A DNA stretch of 64,000 bases from Elysia chlorotica (GCA_003991915.1 RQTK01000522.1:192693-256692); one strand, 5' to 3'. Positions 25,600-40,600 are shown, counted from the first letter of the stretch. Notes: generated from the letters alone by a model not told the origin. Numbers and translations: made by a program.

Positions 25600-28500
25600 C
25601 CTCCCTCACACACACACATACATAAAATCCTTTTTGCTTTTCACATTTTATTATATATACGTCTTTAATTGACTAAAAGTATGAATTTTTTAAAGGCAAT
25701 TTAGGTGAATTGCTGATGCTTATGATATGATCAAATTGAATTTGAAATAAAGGTGGTAAGAGAACATCTAGTGGTTTTCTTTGTTTTGTTTTCTGCATGT
25801 TTTTGTTGTCAGCAGAAGGGTCAGATCAGGGTTTTGTTTACAATGCAAATAGCACCATTTCTTGTTGATATTACTGTACAGTACTATTATTCCCAAGTCT
25901 GAATGTTTTGTTGGTGTTTTTTTTTTTTTTTTTTTTGGGTGGGCGGGTCGGCGGTGCGGCTGTTAGTTATTGTTGACAAAATAGGAAGGTTGTGAAAAAT
26001 GCAAGTTCTTAGTTTTGTTCCTATTGGGGTCATCAGAAGGTTGTCTGTTGGGTGATCACTAGGCTTGATTCTATGGTTTGAATTTTGATATTATGATACA
26101 TGTATTTTTGATTCAATGTTTTAATATGTATTCTAAATCGAAGAATCTATTTAACTCATCCAATTGTACCCTTTGTATCCATCCCTCTGCTTCTTTTTCT
26201 TTTGGTCTAGACAGAAATAAATGAACAAAATAAAATTGTTTTCTATGCATAGGCTTTTACAGTTGAAATGACGATGAAATTTGAATATAAATTTCCGATA
26301 TAAAAAAATGGCCATTATAATGTTCAGTCTTAGTTGAAATAGATATTTCTCTACCTTTTTTCTATTTGATAATTGTTGAAATAGGCAGTTAATACTAAAT
26401 ACACTTTAGGATGATGACTATTGAGTTTTAAAATGAATGACTGAGTTTCACCAGAATATTAGTTCTACTATTTAGAATATTTGTACTAAACCGGTTGAAT
26501 TTATAAGGTCTTCAATATGATTTTAATGTATTTTATCAACAATGTAATTTAACAGTTTAACTATAAGTTTTGATCGTATGTCTGTTTAGTTACTATGTGA
26601 ATCTTTTCACCTTAGGGTAGCAAAACCAAATTGAAGAAAGCCCAGGTGCACTTTACTCAGTGTTGGCCATGAAAAAATCCATATCATATTCATAATCACA
26701 GTATGTATTGGATTATCAAAAGATTAGTTATCAGAGACCACTGTACACCTGTCTCTTCCCTTGCCACAGTGTGGTGGATTGGATTACAATCAATGAATCA
26801 TCCAACCGCTAAATCAATGATCAGAACTAAATAAATGTTTCTTTTGAGTGGGATACTCCAACAATTATATAATGTAATAATTCACCATGCTTATTCAATA
26901 TTGGTAAGATTTTTTAGACAAAAAGAGTTGATTGCTTTTTTTTTTGGTTTCCTTTTCTTTTATAGAAAGTTGAATAGGTAGAAAAAAAAGGACTTTAAAG
27001 ATCTGCATAACACCAAGTTGTTTTTTGTTGTTGTTTTTTTTTTTTTTTGGGGGGGGGAGGGGTTCTTGTCTTTGTTTCTATTTTTCAAAGGAAAGATGTA
27101 TGACGGCTAGGACCAAGAATGATGTTTTGTTTCTGTTCTTTCTTGTTCTTAGTGGACTTTAAAGTAGTTTAATGATAACAATTGAGAGAAAACTAGTTGA
27201 GGCAGAAAATCAATATGTGTGCATATGGTAAATAATACAGATTTACACAGGAGAAATGATGTTCAATATCTTAGTCCAGACAGCTGAAGGTCAGAGCCAC
27301 ATTATAGGCTTTAATGTCTTGACAGAGGTAAATAGTTCAAGGAAAAAAAATGTAAATGAAAGAGAAGAGAAAATTATACAGTTGGGATTTACACAACTTA
27401 GAGTTAGAATACTTAGATATCAAAACAGTAACTGAAGGTTATTTTGTGTACAATTGATGCACTTTCATGATTTTATATGGCCCAACAGGCAGGTATATCC
27501 ACTTTAAAAACAATCTGTTCAGTTTCACTCCATTTTTTAGAAGAAATTACTGCTTTTCATATTTTTTTTTATTCTCCAGCAAATTTATCAGAGATGAATA
27601 AAGAAAAAGATTTTGATATATGCCCTTACAGATTAAATTAACTTTATGTTTTTTTTTTTTTAAATTAATAGTTTCTTATAGCAGAAGATATTATCTATAT
27701 GAGTATGACACTGAATTTGTGATTTTTTTTATGTTTAGTCTAAATTACTTAGTTGTTGGTGTCTGTTGAAGTGGAAAGGATTTTACTGCATCATATCATT
27801 ATCTTTGCCAACTTTTATATACATCGACTGATTTGGCAAAAGTAGAATTAAAGTTGTGTGGGCATAAATTTGACAGTGCTTCACTACTTGCACGTAGAAG
27901 ATGGAATGGAAAATCAAGTATTGTTTGACTACAGCCGTTTGCACGATAGGCAGTTGCACTTAGGAGATATTCAGTTTCACAGTTTTCAGTGTTTGTATTT
28001 TCAAGTAAACGTTGACCAGAAATGCAGAAGATAGTACATGTTTTGTAATTTTCTCAACTTTCATTTCTCAGATGAATTTTTAAGGATACATTTACCCTTA
28101 GTGTTATGAATTTAAAGTAAAATAGTTACATGTGTTGCTTTGATAAGGTTCACTCAACTCTTTGAGCTCTGACCTCATGATATTCGTGGCCATAACATAC
28201 ATGTGCTACATTTACAATGAATAAAATAGTTCCATGTTTCGACCCTGATCCACTTCTTAAGCAGTGTTATACTAATAGGCCCAAGGGATTGATTACAGTA
28301 CCCCATTAGTGTTGTATATTGTATTCAAAACATAGACCCCCCCCCCCTCTCTCTGTTATTTTTTGGCTATTTAATGTGAGGAAAAATCTCTTGTAGTATG
28401 ACCTTTGGAAATATTTTGTTAACTTCAGCAATGACAGGCTCAGAGCCAAGGTCGAAATAATGAACACACACACAAAAATCAACATATCAAAACATGGCCT

Positions 28501-29430
28501 GGGCAATATGGGACTTATTTTCACAAAATGAAAGATATGACTCTAATCTACATATAAAGTTAAGAATTGCATCCCTCATTTATTATGGAATGTGGAGTGG
28601 TAGCTTAAGTTAGTACATATAACAGCTGTTCTGCTTTCATTAACCAAGCTTTTCATTCATATTCTCAAGGTCCAGAGCTGAGAATCCTTTTTTAAAATCT
28701 AATTCCTTCTTTTTTGGTATAGTTTCCTCCTTTTTTTATAATCTGTTTCAAGATGTTTTTTCCTCCTTTTTGTAAGAAAGTGCCTAGATTTCAGCCTTTT
28801 TTGTGTTGGGGCATCTCAGATTTGATGTCTAATACCCTCTCAGTGTTCACTTGTGACTATTTTAGTGAGAGATTAAGCTTAAAATCTCACTAACAAACGA
28901 CCACACAAGAAAGGATTTCAACAAACAAATTTATGCAAAGAAATGCAAAACTTGCAAGTTTTCTTTAATTGCAATTAAATACATGTTTCGAAACACATAT
29001 ATAAAACATTCAGCATACAAAGTCACTTTAGGCTCTCTAGCTTACTTTACACACCCACACACAAAATGCTCTATAAAATTTGAACAGCAGGAAAATAAAC
29101 TTTGAATAGAACCTTAATGTCATGAAAATCATTTTTCTTCTCAATATGCTTTACTGTGAGAAGCATTTTTGTCATTCCACATGTTTTGTGATTTTATATT
29201 TGTAAAAATAATTTTAAAAGAAGTTTATCAACTACTCCAGCTGGTACTACTATGTTAGGCCCTAATAGTTTGCAAAATCTGAAATGAATTGAAAGGCCAG
29301 GACAAAAATTCACAGAATATCTTCAAAACATCTATTTCATCTTTTAAACATACAAACCATCATCAATGTAACAATTTAACTATTAAAGAGATGGTTTGAT
29401 AGTCATAACTAGTGTAAATCCTTGTCACTA
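23760..29430. other. Long gene-poor region between convergent SLC39A9 and PSMD8
   Basis: 5.7 kb with no convincing coding exon, tRNA or recognisable transposon. It contains a (CT)n run near 25570-25605 and poly-T/poly-G runs near 25918 and 27033. A near-perfect palindrome lies at 28862. Several AATAAA motifs (about 25747, 26217, 26229) could serve extended 3' UTRs. Confidence 0.55.
28862..28893. other. 32-bp near-perfect palindrome
   Basis: TTAGTGAGA at the left and TCTCACTAA at the right are exact reverse complements. The inner TTAAGCTTAA is itself palindromic, so 14 of 16 base pairs match. As RNA it would form a hairpin; its role is unknown. Confidence 0.8.
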
Positions 29431-29438
29431 GCTAGATA

Positions 29439-29448
29439 TTTATTTATT
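29439..29448 (-). other. PSMD8 polyadenylation signal
   Basis: Two overlapping AATAAA motifs on the minus strand about 125 bp beyond the PSMD8 stop codon. The position suits a short 3' UTR. Confidence 0.65.
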
Positions 29449-29570
29449 TGGAAACCAAAGTTTAAAAAGTTGGTTAGACTTAGAGCTACCATAATCATCT
29501 CCCACGAGCATTCATTTTTAATTTTTCCCTGCACAAACACTTTCTTTTACACCTCAAATTCAAAACACAA

Positions 29571-32500
29571 TCAAACAATCATCTCTAGTTCTCTGGCATA
29601 TTCAATTGTTTGCTCTGCAAGAAGTTTGGCCGGAATTGCCAGATCATGGTCTTTGGCATCTTGTACGAAATAGAAGAAGTTGTCTTTATTTAGATTCCAT
29701 TTTCTCTGAGGGAAGAAAAAAAAACATTTGCATTGACAAATTATCAGATTAAAAGGGAAATGTGTTGGAGGTAGCAAATGATGAAGGAAGGAAGAAATGT
29801 AAAGAAATCTAGAGAGAAGTGAGAGAGAGAGAGATCACATGGAGTCGAGTGTGTATCAAATCAACTACATAGACCGCCACAGAGGGCTTGATCTAGTGTT
29901 GCATCAAAAACTCGTTTCTGAGAGCGATAGAGATTATAAAGAAAAGCTTTGATACAGTAGGCGTGTGGCTTTTGAGCGCGTGAGAATGAGGGGGGTTGCA
30001 AAGAATGGACATTTCTATTAGTCGCAGCGACTGGTTCCTCCCACAAGCACAGAATCACTGTCACTGTACGCATATATGAGCTGTGTCTTTGATGAAAGTG
30101 AGACTGATCAGTGTTACTAGGCTAAGTAAATTTATTCCATCTCAGTATCAGTTCAGCCTTTGACACGCAAAAAGTACTATTTGTTTAATGTTCACTTACA
30201 GAGGAAAATATCTGACTTTGAAGCTAAATTGAAGTTCTCACTGAGGTACAAAAACTAACCAACTCTCTCTCTATCTGCCTCTCCCTCCCTCCCTCTCTCT
30301 CTCTCTCTTTCTGTTAATATGGTGTACACCGGGCGGTACTTAATCTAGATCCAGTTTAGTAACTAATACATAATTAATCTTGATTCCAGACAATGGGAAA
30401 ACGAACTTTGTGATAAGATGTGTTGTCACAGCATGCCTATGACTGTCCAGAACAGTAGAAGAGGGGGAGGGCAATGAAGCTGTGTGCTGCTGTGAATGGC
30501 TTCTCTCAGACCTAGATCTACCGTGCATAACATATGTACCGCACATTCGCGCATACACTTTGCTAATGATATTGGCCAGATAAAAACAACAAGACATGTG
30601 CATTATTATCGGCTTTTGGTACATTTATTTGCTAGTTAGGTATTGGAATTGCCCTGTTACTTGGGTTCATCTTCAGTTCGTCAGTGCTCATGATTGCAGA
30701 CTGTGAGGTTGAATATCCGGAAATAAAAACAGATGTGCAAAGTACCAACAAAGATATTTTAAAATCTCGGATTAGTCTACGCCCAGTCACGCGTGCATGA
30801 GCAGCAGCATTTTCTTTCGAAAATGTTTACATCAAACTCAAGATTACTGCTAATTTTTATTCATTGAACACAGATAAATGTATTGTTGTTTCAACAGTTT
30901 GAAACCAAATTTTAGTGAATGGAAGTAAAATCACTTGCGGACACAGCAAAGCTGTTTTAAAATTTTCAATAAAATAGAGAGACAGCAAAAACCCTAAAAA
31001 CTATTACAAATTGAGGTCCTAGAGAGTCCAGTCTGTAACGACTGTAACGACTGTAACGAAACATCGGACATAACCAAGTTTTGTAACAGGCCCACTGACT
31101 TCGCTATATCCAAGGTCCACTTTAATTGAAAGTGGATTTTAATAGATAAAAAATCTAACTCTCATTTTTTTTCTTCTACGTAATAATTCACGGACTAAGT
31201 ATCTATTTCTTAACTCTGCAATTAAATTCATGCTTGGACTAAGAAATAAAGATGGCGAGCAGCTGTGAGCGACTCAGCAGAATTAATCAGTTAAGAATAA
31301 ATCATTGCACACAAATTAGCTCTGTTTTCTCTTTGTTCTTGTTAAATAAAACATCACGTCACGTAAACTTAAATTGGTTAGAAAAATAAACACATAATAT
31401 CCTTTACTGCACCATCAGTCACAGCTTAAAGATTGATATTTATATTTTTATCACTTCACAGAGAAACAGTGTGACATAACATACATATGTAGTGATGATT
31501 TAAGCGCCAAGATTCAAAACTTCAACAAAAAAATCAGCTGCGCACATCACATGAATTTATTTAAGTGGCCTTTAAAGAAAACAGCATGAAAGCTAATTAC
31601 ATGCATTTGCTTGTAACCACCATAAATAAAGTGAGTTTTTTCCTAAAGACACCGAGCACAAAGAGTTACCTGTGTAGCATAGTCCCTCATGGGTTTTTGG
31701 GATTCAAAGAAAAGCATGCGGGCAGCTTCACTCAGACCAATGCGATGATATGCCTTTTCTATGCAGCCTGCAATTTCATCTCTGTACCAAAAAAAAAAAT
31801 ATTAATTAAAGATCAACTTGTTTGACTACAATGTCATTGTCAAGGCAAGTATGTACTCTATTTTACTAGTCTATAATTTATATATTTTACGTTTCTTTAC
31901 TTTTAATCAAAGGTTATTTTTTTATGAGGAAGGGGGTGGTTGTTGTAGTTGGGTTGGTTTAAGGTCCAACATCAGCACTATATAGGCTATATTGTGGATG
32001 TGCCCCAAGACTGAAATCTGACAATTTTATGTGCTTCCACACACAAGACAGGGCGGGGATACCATGACTTCTGTCTCAGTCGGTCACATTAAACTGACAC
32101 CGACCCAACCAGTAGGGAGCGGGATCACCAGGACTCTACCCCAGGGCCACCACGCCCCCCTAGGAGGAGGGGGGAGAGTTGTTTACAGGAAAAAAATACA
32201 AATCCATTCTTAATCATTAAGACTTTTTATATACAAATAGGAAATAACTGTATTTGAATAAACTCAAACAGGTTAACTGAAAAAGCAATATTTTGATATT
32301 TGTATGATTGGAAAGAATCCATAAAACTGTATAATGAAAGAGACAACTGTCACTATCATTTAAATTAATCAACTTGGCAGTGAGTGTCATGAGGGTTGCA
32401 TGTGTAAAATAAGTAATAGTTCTCCATGAAGAATAGGTAGAATCAAATCAAATACCTGATTGTGTTCAGAAGAATGTCGATGAAAAAGTTGTAGTTATCT

Positions 32501-35500
32501 GCTGGCACATTTCCCCTGGCTAAGAATACCTGAAAAAAGTTTTGAATAAATATAATTGGGTTTTTACAATGTGAAACTGAAATTGTGTTCAATGTTGTAC
32601 CAGAAGAATGCTTGATAGACAAACAATTTAGGCTTGGGTTGAAATTTAATATTTATTACACTTCAAATAACATAAACGTTTTTCAACTTGTCCCACTGGA
32701 CATTTTAATTGTAAAATAATTTTTGTCTGAAGCAGCAATAGCAGTTTCAAATCCTCAGAATGTACCCTATCCATATGTCATGTTTTCCTATCACATCAGT
32801 ATGTCGGGGGTGACTTTGTGCCCTACCTGTTAAATACCTGACTGTATGTCGGGTGTGACTTTGTGCCACTACCTGTTAAATACCTGACTGTATGTCGGGT
32901 GTGACTTTGTGCCACTACCTGTTAAATACCTGACTGTATGTCGGGTGTGACTTTGTGCCACTACCTGTTAAATACCTGACTGTATGTCGGGTGTGACTTT
33001 GTGCCACTACCTGTTAAATACCTGACTGTATGTCGGGTGTGACTTTGTGCCACTACCTGGTAAATACCTGACTGTATGTCGAGGTGTAAAATCTTAGTGG
33101 GTGGGTTAACATTTTTAGATTTTTTCCTTGTCAGTCTGATGAAGGCTTAAGGCTGAAAGCTTACGTTTGTATCATTTTGTATTCTTAGAGCTGCACTATA
33201 CCAATTTTTTTTTTGGTGCCTTGCATATTGATAACCAAGCTCTACTGCGACATTCACATTTAATTGATAATAGTAGTAGTAGGAGTAATAGAACGAATAA
33301 AAGAAATAGGAATAGGAGGAGTAGGATAAGGGGTTACAGTATAAGTTCGGGTGAGGAGGAGGAGGAGGAAGATTGGGATGAGGATTAGGAGGAAGAGCAT
33401 CTAGGATGATGACGAGCAAGAGGAGGAGGATTAGAACAAAGAATAGTGGGATGACTAAGATTTAAGTAAGTAAAGAAGTAGAAGTAAGACTAGCTGTAAG
33501 ATAAGAGTAGGATTATCAATAGGAGGAAGAGGAAGACGGCGACGGGGGCGTGGATTAGCAGGAGTAGGAATATGAGTAGAGATGGTGAAAGAGCAGCAGG
33601 AGTTGAAGTAAGAGTAGGTTGAGTAGCAGAAGAACTAGTACGATTTTTAGGGGTAAGAGTTTGAGCCTTTTAACAAAGTGAAATCAAAAGGATTGATACC
33701 TTATTGTAGCTTCCTTCCATTAGATATTGTTCCATGCTAACTGGATGCTTGATGTAGATGTTGTTCTGAATTTCTTTCACAGGCAACCTTTCCAATTCCT
33801 GCAGAGAAAAAAGAGGAAACGTTTTCAATATAAAAAAAAAATTGTTTATTGGTCTCTATTCTTTGTGATGGAAGTAATAAAAGTTAGAAACATTTAAAAG
33901 CCTCAATTTCAATTTTCCTTCTAAACATAACATTTTCTCATATTGTTACGTCGCCAACACAAATCTAAAAATCAGTTGTTTTAAGAAAAACAAAAGGAGC
34001 AGTTGAATTTTTTTTTTTATGAAGTCAATTTGAAAATTAAAATTTTAAAAGATTTGCCCAGCTAATTTTTCTTGTTATAGAACAGATAGATGGGTAATTA
34101 TTCAAAGAGTCTTATGGTGGGTCAGTGTTATTTTGGTCCTTGAAGGCAGATAATTGTTTGCCATGAAAAAATATGAGTATGAATAAATTAACGCATATGA
34201 CCCCAAGAAAAGTTTTCCTGGACTTAAGCAGCATTTAGCTGTGGTTATTTAACTTTTGTGATGCAGGAAAGTGAACATGCTAGATGTCTACCAGCAGGGC
34301 TGCAGATTCAATGGTTCATCATTGCATCCAAAGCAGATATCCTCTGAGCTTATATCTGTTCTTGCAGGTCTAGTCAGGGGACAACTCAAAACATAATGAT
34401 AACTTTAAAGACTGAGCTTAATTTTAGACAATTTTTGTTCTCTTTTGATCTTATATGAATCGACTTCTCCCCTTGTCTTTCATGTACTGGAATATTGAGC
34501 CCAAGGTATCGGGGAAAAAAAGCCTTCTCCCAATATTTTTCCATTAAGTAGGCCTAACTATGTAATATTGCATGACCAAAATTAAAGAAATTCTTGTAAT
34601 TTGTGGAACATCAGACGCTCAATCCTGTTTACACCTACATCTCTGATGTGATTAAATAAAAATCCCACACACCAATCCCATTGTATTATCCAACTGCCAT
34701 TAATTTTCAGCTATAAATAGAAATAGAATAAAAGGCACTTACCGTGTGAAATTCTGCAAGTCTGTTTTGGGACAGGAGACAAAGGAGATTCAAACCAAGT
34801 AATTGGTACTTGAATGTAGACTCTGGAAGATCATCTCTAAAAATTGAGAAGATGAAATTGTTGATGTAATGTAAAATACAGCTATCCTTTTTTTAATAAA
34901 TTCATAAATCCAACAAAAGGAAATATAAAAGGATTTGTTGTGACCCACGATGTGTTGAGACTAGGCACACTGTATGAAAATATAAATGTCATCCTAGCAT
35001 TCTGATAAAACACTTGACCAGTTGATACATTGTTTACATCAGTAGGTCACAGCCAATTTACATGTCATGACTCATAATCAATCATATTATTTACAGCTTT
35101 ATAAGACAAACTACATATTGATGTGCAACAGTATAACATTGAACTCTTTAAAAACATTTTTTTTTCAAATAATGCCACATTGAATATGAAAAGGGATGCT
35201 ACTTACTTGTAATCCATGTAGTAGCATTTCAACTGAGCCATGTACCTCTCAAAAGCTGGTATATCTTTCTTTGCAATAGCCCATTGTGCACCGATTTCCA
35301 GTATATCCCCTGTAAAAAATATATATGTAGAATTATTCTTTTTTGCTTTTTGCATAAAAATTTATTTGCAAATATTATAACTTGGACTGATATCAAAAAA
35401 TTTCGGTGGTTTGCACATTAATTATCATATTGGCTTACTGACTTTATTGATAGCTCCTCTACTAGAGCACTATCTCACTAATTAGGTCCACTAAACAACA

Positions 35501-35575
35501 TTGCTTTACTTTTCTTATATTCAATACTGTTTTTCAACAATCCCTATTCAAAAAAGAAAGAGAGAGAGAGAGAGC

Positions 35576-35607
<32 letters not shown>

Positions 35608-38600
35608 TTTAAAGAGAGAGACAGAGAGAGAGAGACAGAGAGAGAGAAAGAGACAGATTTAAACATTTTGGGTATTGATAGCACAAGTCTATAATTTTAA
35701 ATGGAAAAGTTTTTACTCCACATGCTACTAATGCAGCAATTGGTGTATTGTCAAAAAATTCCCAAAGAAAAAAAAAACGGAGGTTGTGTTATAATTGATT
35801 ACGACTTGAAGTTTCAAAGTTTTAAAGAGAAAAAAAAAAACAAAAAAAACATAAATGTCACACACAAGGTAAAATACCCCCCGCANNNNNNNCCCCCCCC
35901 CAATAATAAAGTTCTCTGATCATTTACAAGAATAATGTTTGTTTTTGTTGAAAAATGTTATCAAGTTTCACTGCCAAAAAAAAAGGTAATGAGAGAAAAA
36001 ATCAAAATGTACTGATTGAGCTGACCACAATTTTTTTTATAACGCTTTGTTATTTGGAGAAATAAAGGTCTAACATGTTGGGAACTCACTATTTAATTTA
36101 TTTTTAAATATGGGAAATCTTTTTATTGAATATTTTATATATAAATATGAGAAGTAAAGGTTTCAATGATGTAAAAGTCTTTTGATTTCCGACCTGATAA
36201 CAAAAAAAAATTACTTGAGCTCTTCTTTTCATTCTTTTTGTAAACAAGCAGGCGGTAATTTCAATCTAATATATTGAAAATGTTGCACGCTTGCTCACAC
36301 CCACACAGGCTACCTGCACTGACCCAAGGTTGACCCCTATTGACTTTGGTCAGTTGGCACAGATCTCGCCGCCACCTGTGCTAACTTTAGTATTGCTGAT
36401 GTGACGCCATGCACAAATTTACTCTGAAATTACTTTCTTGTAAGAAAAAGTTTCATAAATAGTTATGACTTTAAATAAAAATAGTTTTTAAAATTAAAAG
36501 AAAGATGATCAAGACGAAACAAATGTAATAGAGTTAAGTTAATGAAGTTTAATTAGACTTACTTGCTATTAAAAGCTCTTGTTTGGAGACTGAGGTCTCA
36601 TTTGTAGGAAGGAAAGCAACAGTGGTCAGAGCAAGCTGGAAAGAAAGAATATGCGCACATTTAACTTTGCATCATAACAATACCCTTACTTGTTTTCATG
36701 TTAAATTTGGTCTTTGGAAACAGAAAAAAGCATTCTTGGCAAAAGATGTATACACAGCTAAATTAGGCTCTAGAGTGAAATGCTATCAACAGATTGTGTA
36801 GCAAGAAAGCCTTGCCTCCTTTTAATCCTCGCATTGGGCTAGGTATTTTTTTTTTATTTAATACCAACACAGTAATGGTATTCTACTGTAATTCCAACAT
36901 AGATGGGTATTGCTGCAGTTGCAAAGTTCAAAGCTTTACACCCTTTATAAATTGATTTTACAATTTATAAAAATCATGAAGGGGTATTCATATAATTTTT
37001 TTTTACAACCATTAGATTACACCTACAGAAATTTTTTTTAATGTAATCAATAAAATGAAAGACGGCAACTTTCACTGTCCTTCTTCATTGGTTCAAAATA
37101 AAATTTTAAAGATTTATTATAATGTTATTGGAATGAATTAAAACTATAGGTTGGGAAAAACAATAATTTAAACGTCAAATATTTCTGCTAATAATAAATT
37201 GATTATCAAGCAATTATTTTAATAATATACTGAACTGATTATTTGATCTGTGAAAAGTATATATATCAATCAATAGAGAAAAAATGGGTTGAGTGTAATA
37301 GCATTAGTAAGAAAATATATATATATTCATTGCTACACTAACGATAGCAAAGAAAAGCTATCCAGTATCAAACTCCTCCAATCCACCACAGTAGAAGAAG
37401 AAAGTTAAATTATTTTTTTGAAATACAAAAAAAAAAACCCACTTTTTTTTAATGATGTGAATTGAGTAAACTTTTTTTGTTTACATTTTTTATTTGTATT
37501 CATCAACTGCCATATTTTCAAATTTAGACCCGCCTGTAGCCAAAGATTTACTAACCAATTACTGATATAGATAGATTTTATTGGATAGACATTAGAGTCT
37601 ACATGCTTACACACTGTAAGTATGTATAGCAATGCAACAAGATACAGTTTTATAAATCTCTTTTCTGATATTTTGAAGAAGAAAAAAACAGGCACACAAA
37701 AAAAAGTTTTACTTCTATAAATCAGTGGAATTATAAATGGGATGAAAACCAACCAGCATCTATAGCATTCCTAAGATCAGACATGGAGCTAGATACCTCT
37801 ATGTGTTTATGTTTTTAACATTGTTCAAGGCGCTAATCACTTTATGAAGTTTATAAATCCAATAATTTTTTACTCCATAATTAACTAAAAAATTAATAAT
37901 ATATAATAATTTGTTGACAAAGCTACATGAAGTTATCCCTTTTTGCAAAACACCCATCTTATACATTTTTATTTAGATCAAATATCAACAAAATCTAATT
38001 TTGTTCTCATAGTCAATATATTTATTTACTAATTAATAAATTAATGCTTACAATAATTATTTTAAGCACACCTCAAAACAGAAATTGTTCAATATTTCAC
38101 ACATTATCAGATTATGAATCCATGTTTTTCTGAGTATTTCTGTACATGAATAGACCTACTCCAAACTTTTCTTACTACTCAGTACCTAGCTCTGTAGATT
38201 AGATTTAAGTTCTTTGAGATCAATTATTTGCAACAGATCAAATTTTAAACTTAAACATGTTTAAATTAAAAAAAAACACTTTCGTGAAATATAAGTCGGT
38301 GTATAGTAATTACTAATTTATTGTGTAATTTATCTCACTCCATGGACGACCTGATTTGTGAATTATAAACCTAGCAGTGACAATTTAAGAAGTGAGCCCC
38401 TTTTAAAACGTTTTGTAAAATTATGGATCCTAGGACAAACATTGTGAGGGGAAGGGTCCCCCATGCAACCGAAATCTGGCACTGATTGAAAGCCTCATTT
38501 AAAACGAACATTTGTCAAAAGCATTGTTGCTGTATTAAATGAATACTATTTGGATTTAGAATCAACTATCAAGCACACATACTTACCTGATTATAGGGAC

Positions 38601-40546
38601 CAGAACTTTCATACCAAATTAGATTGAAGGGAAAGTCTAATTAATAAGATATATATAGTATTTTAAGAGTGTCAAAACTGGAGTGGCTTGGTAATTGGTT
38701 GTGGGTTTCTAAATTTAAGAAGAGGCGTTCTTTGTGCACCACGATTAGTTTTGTTTAGCTTGCAAAAAGTTTAATTGTTGAAAATCTCTAATATAGATAA
38801 AACCACCTGATGTTACTCTATTTTTTTTCTACTAAGGTCATAAAAATCTTTAATATAACATCTTAATCATTGAAGATAAAAATAAGTGAATTAATACCAT
38901 ATTTTTGCAGAAATGGATTTAAGCTTTTTTTTAAATTGATATACAACATGTTCATACAATATGGCATTTACTGTCTGAAAAAAATAATAAAGAGAATAAT
39001 GGAACAACGAATATGGGTTTTGGTCTGTTTCGTTGAAACTTTCAGTGTTTTGCCACATGAAAGAATCAGGAATGTAAAGTTTGTAAAAATCAATAGCATC
39101 TGCAGAATAATCAAAGTCAAAAAGACAAAAAATTGGTCATATTCTACAGGTAAATAGCTCTACTTCAACATCAGGAAGGGTAGAGGACCAGGGGAATGGG
39201 TTGTTTGGATTGTTTGGAGTGGGGTCAAAATCTAGATCACCGTCACTGTCTTCTTCTTCCTCCTCACCTCCCTGTTCAAACATCACTCTCCTCATCGCCC
39301 TCCTCTTCATCTACAGGGCTATCTTTCTCTACGAAGTCTTTTTGAGAAAATTGTCTAGCCAAGTCATTGAGGAAATTAAAAGCCATTTTTTTTTTGTAAT
39401 CACGGCTTTGAAACCAGTCAACCGATTCACATGCGGTAAACAGAAAATGAAACTAGAACATTTTAGCAATACAATGAACTCTTCTTCGAGAAAGTATTTA
39501 TAAAACATTATAAATAGGTGTTAAATTCTGTATCATAAAAGTGTATACGAAATCAGTTTCATAGCAGGCGATCCGGGATAATACCATAACGGGCGCTACG
39601 GTAAATTATGGGTTAAAATGTCTCTGGGTTGTAAACAAAAGAAATGAAGCTATAAATCGACAAATTAACTAAGCCCTAGGAGGCAGTAATTAAAGACATT
39701 CATTGAATTATTCCGGACTTTTTAAGTATGAGATCTAGATCTAGCATAGATTTGTATAACTTCCCCTAGATTACTTAGTTACGTAACAGTGTGGCAGAAC
39801 TTGAATGTTACTGGGGAGAGGAAAGTGGGGGCAGGACGAAGCGCACACAGATTTCTATTAATAGAAATCAAGCTGCTACCGCGCGTCAGTCCTTTGATGC
39901 GCTAAAAATCCAACAAAAGGAAATATAAAAGGACTTGTTGTGACCCACGAGGTGTTGAGACTAGGCACACTGTATGAAAATATAAATGTCATCCTAGCAT
40001 GCTGATATTAGTGATAAAACACTTGACCAGTTGATACAACATTGTTTACAGCAGTAGGTCACAGCCAATTTACATGTCATGACTCATAATCAATCATATT
40101 ATTTACAGCTTTATAAGACAAACCACATATTGATGTGCAACAGTATAACATTGAACTCTTTAAAAACATTTTTTTCTTTCAAATAATGCCACATTGCATA
40201 TGAAAAGGTATGCTACTCACTTGTAATCCATGTAGTAGCATTTCAACTGAGCCATGTATCTCTCAAAAGCTGGTATATCTTTCTTTGCAATAGCCCATTG
40301 TGCACCAATTTCCAGAATATCCCCTGTAGAAACATATATGTAGAATTTTTTTTTTTTTTTTTTTGCTTTTTGCATAAAAATTTATTTGCAAATATTATAA
40401 ATTTTGGTGGTCTCCACATTAATTATCATATTGGCTTTCTGACTTTATTGATAACTCCTCTACTGTAGCACTAACTCACTAATTAGGCCCACTAAACAAC
40501 ATTGCTTTTCTAATATTTCATACTGTTTTTCAACAATTCCTATTCA

Positions 40547-40600
<54 letters not shown>

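Noticed and set aside
29861..30073. 70-residue minus frame in PSMD8 intron 7
   Set aside because: No recognisable family, splice logic or conservation; only locally higher GC.
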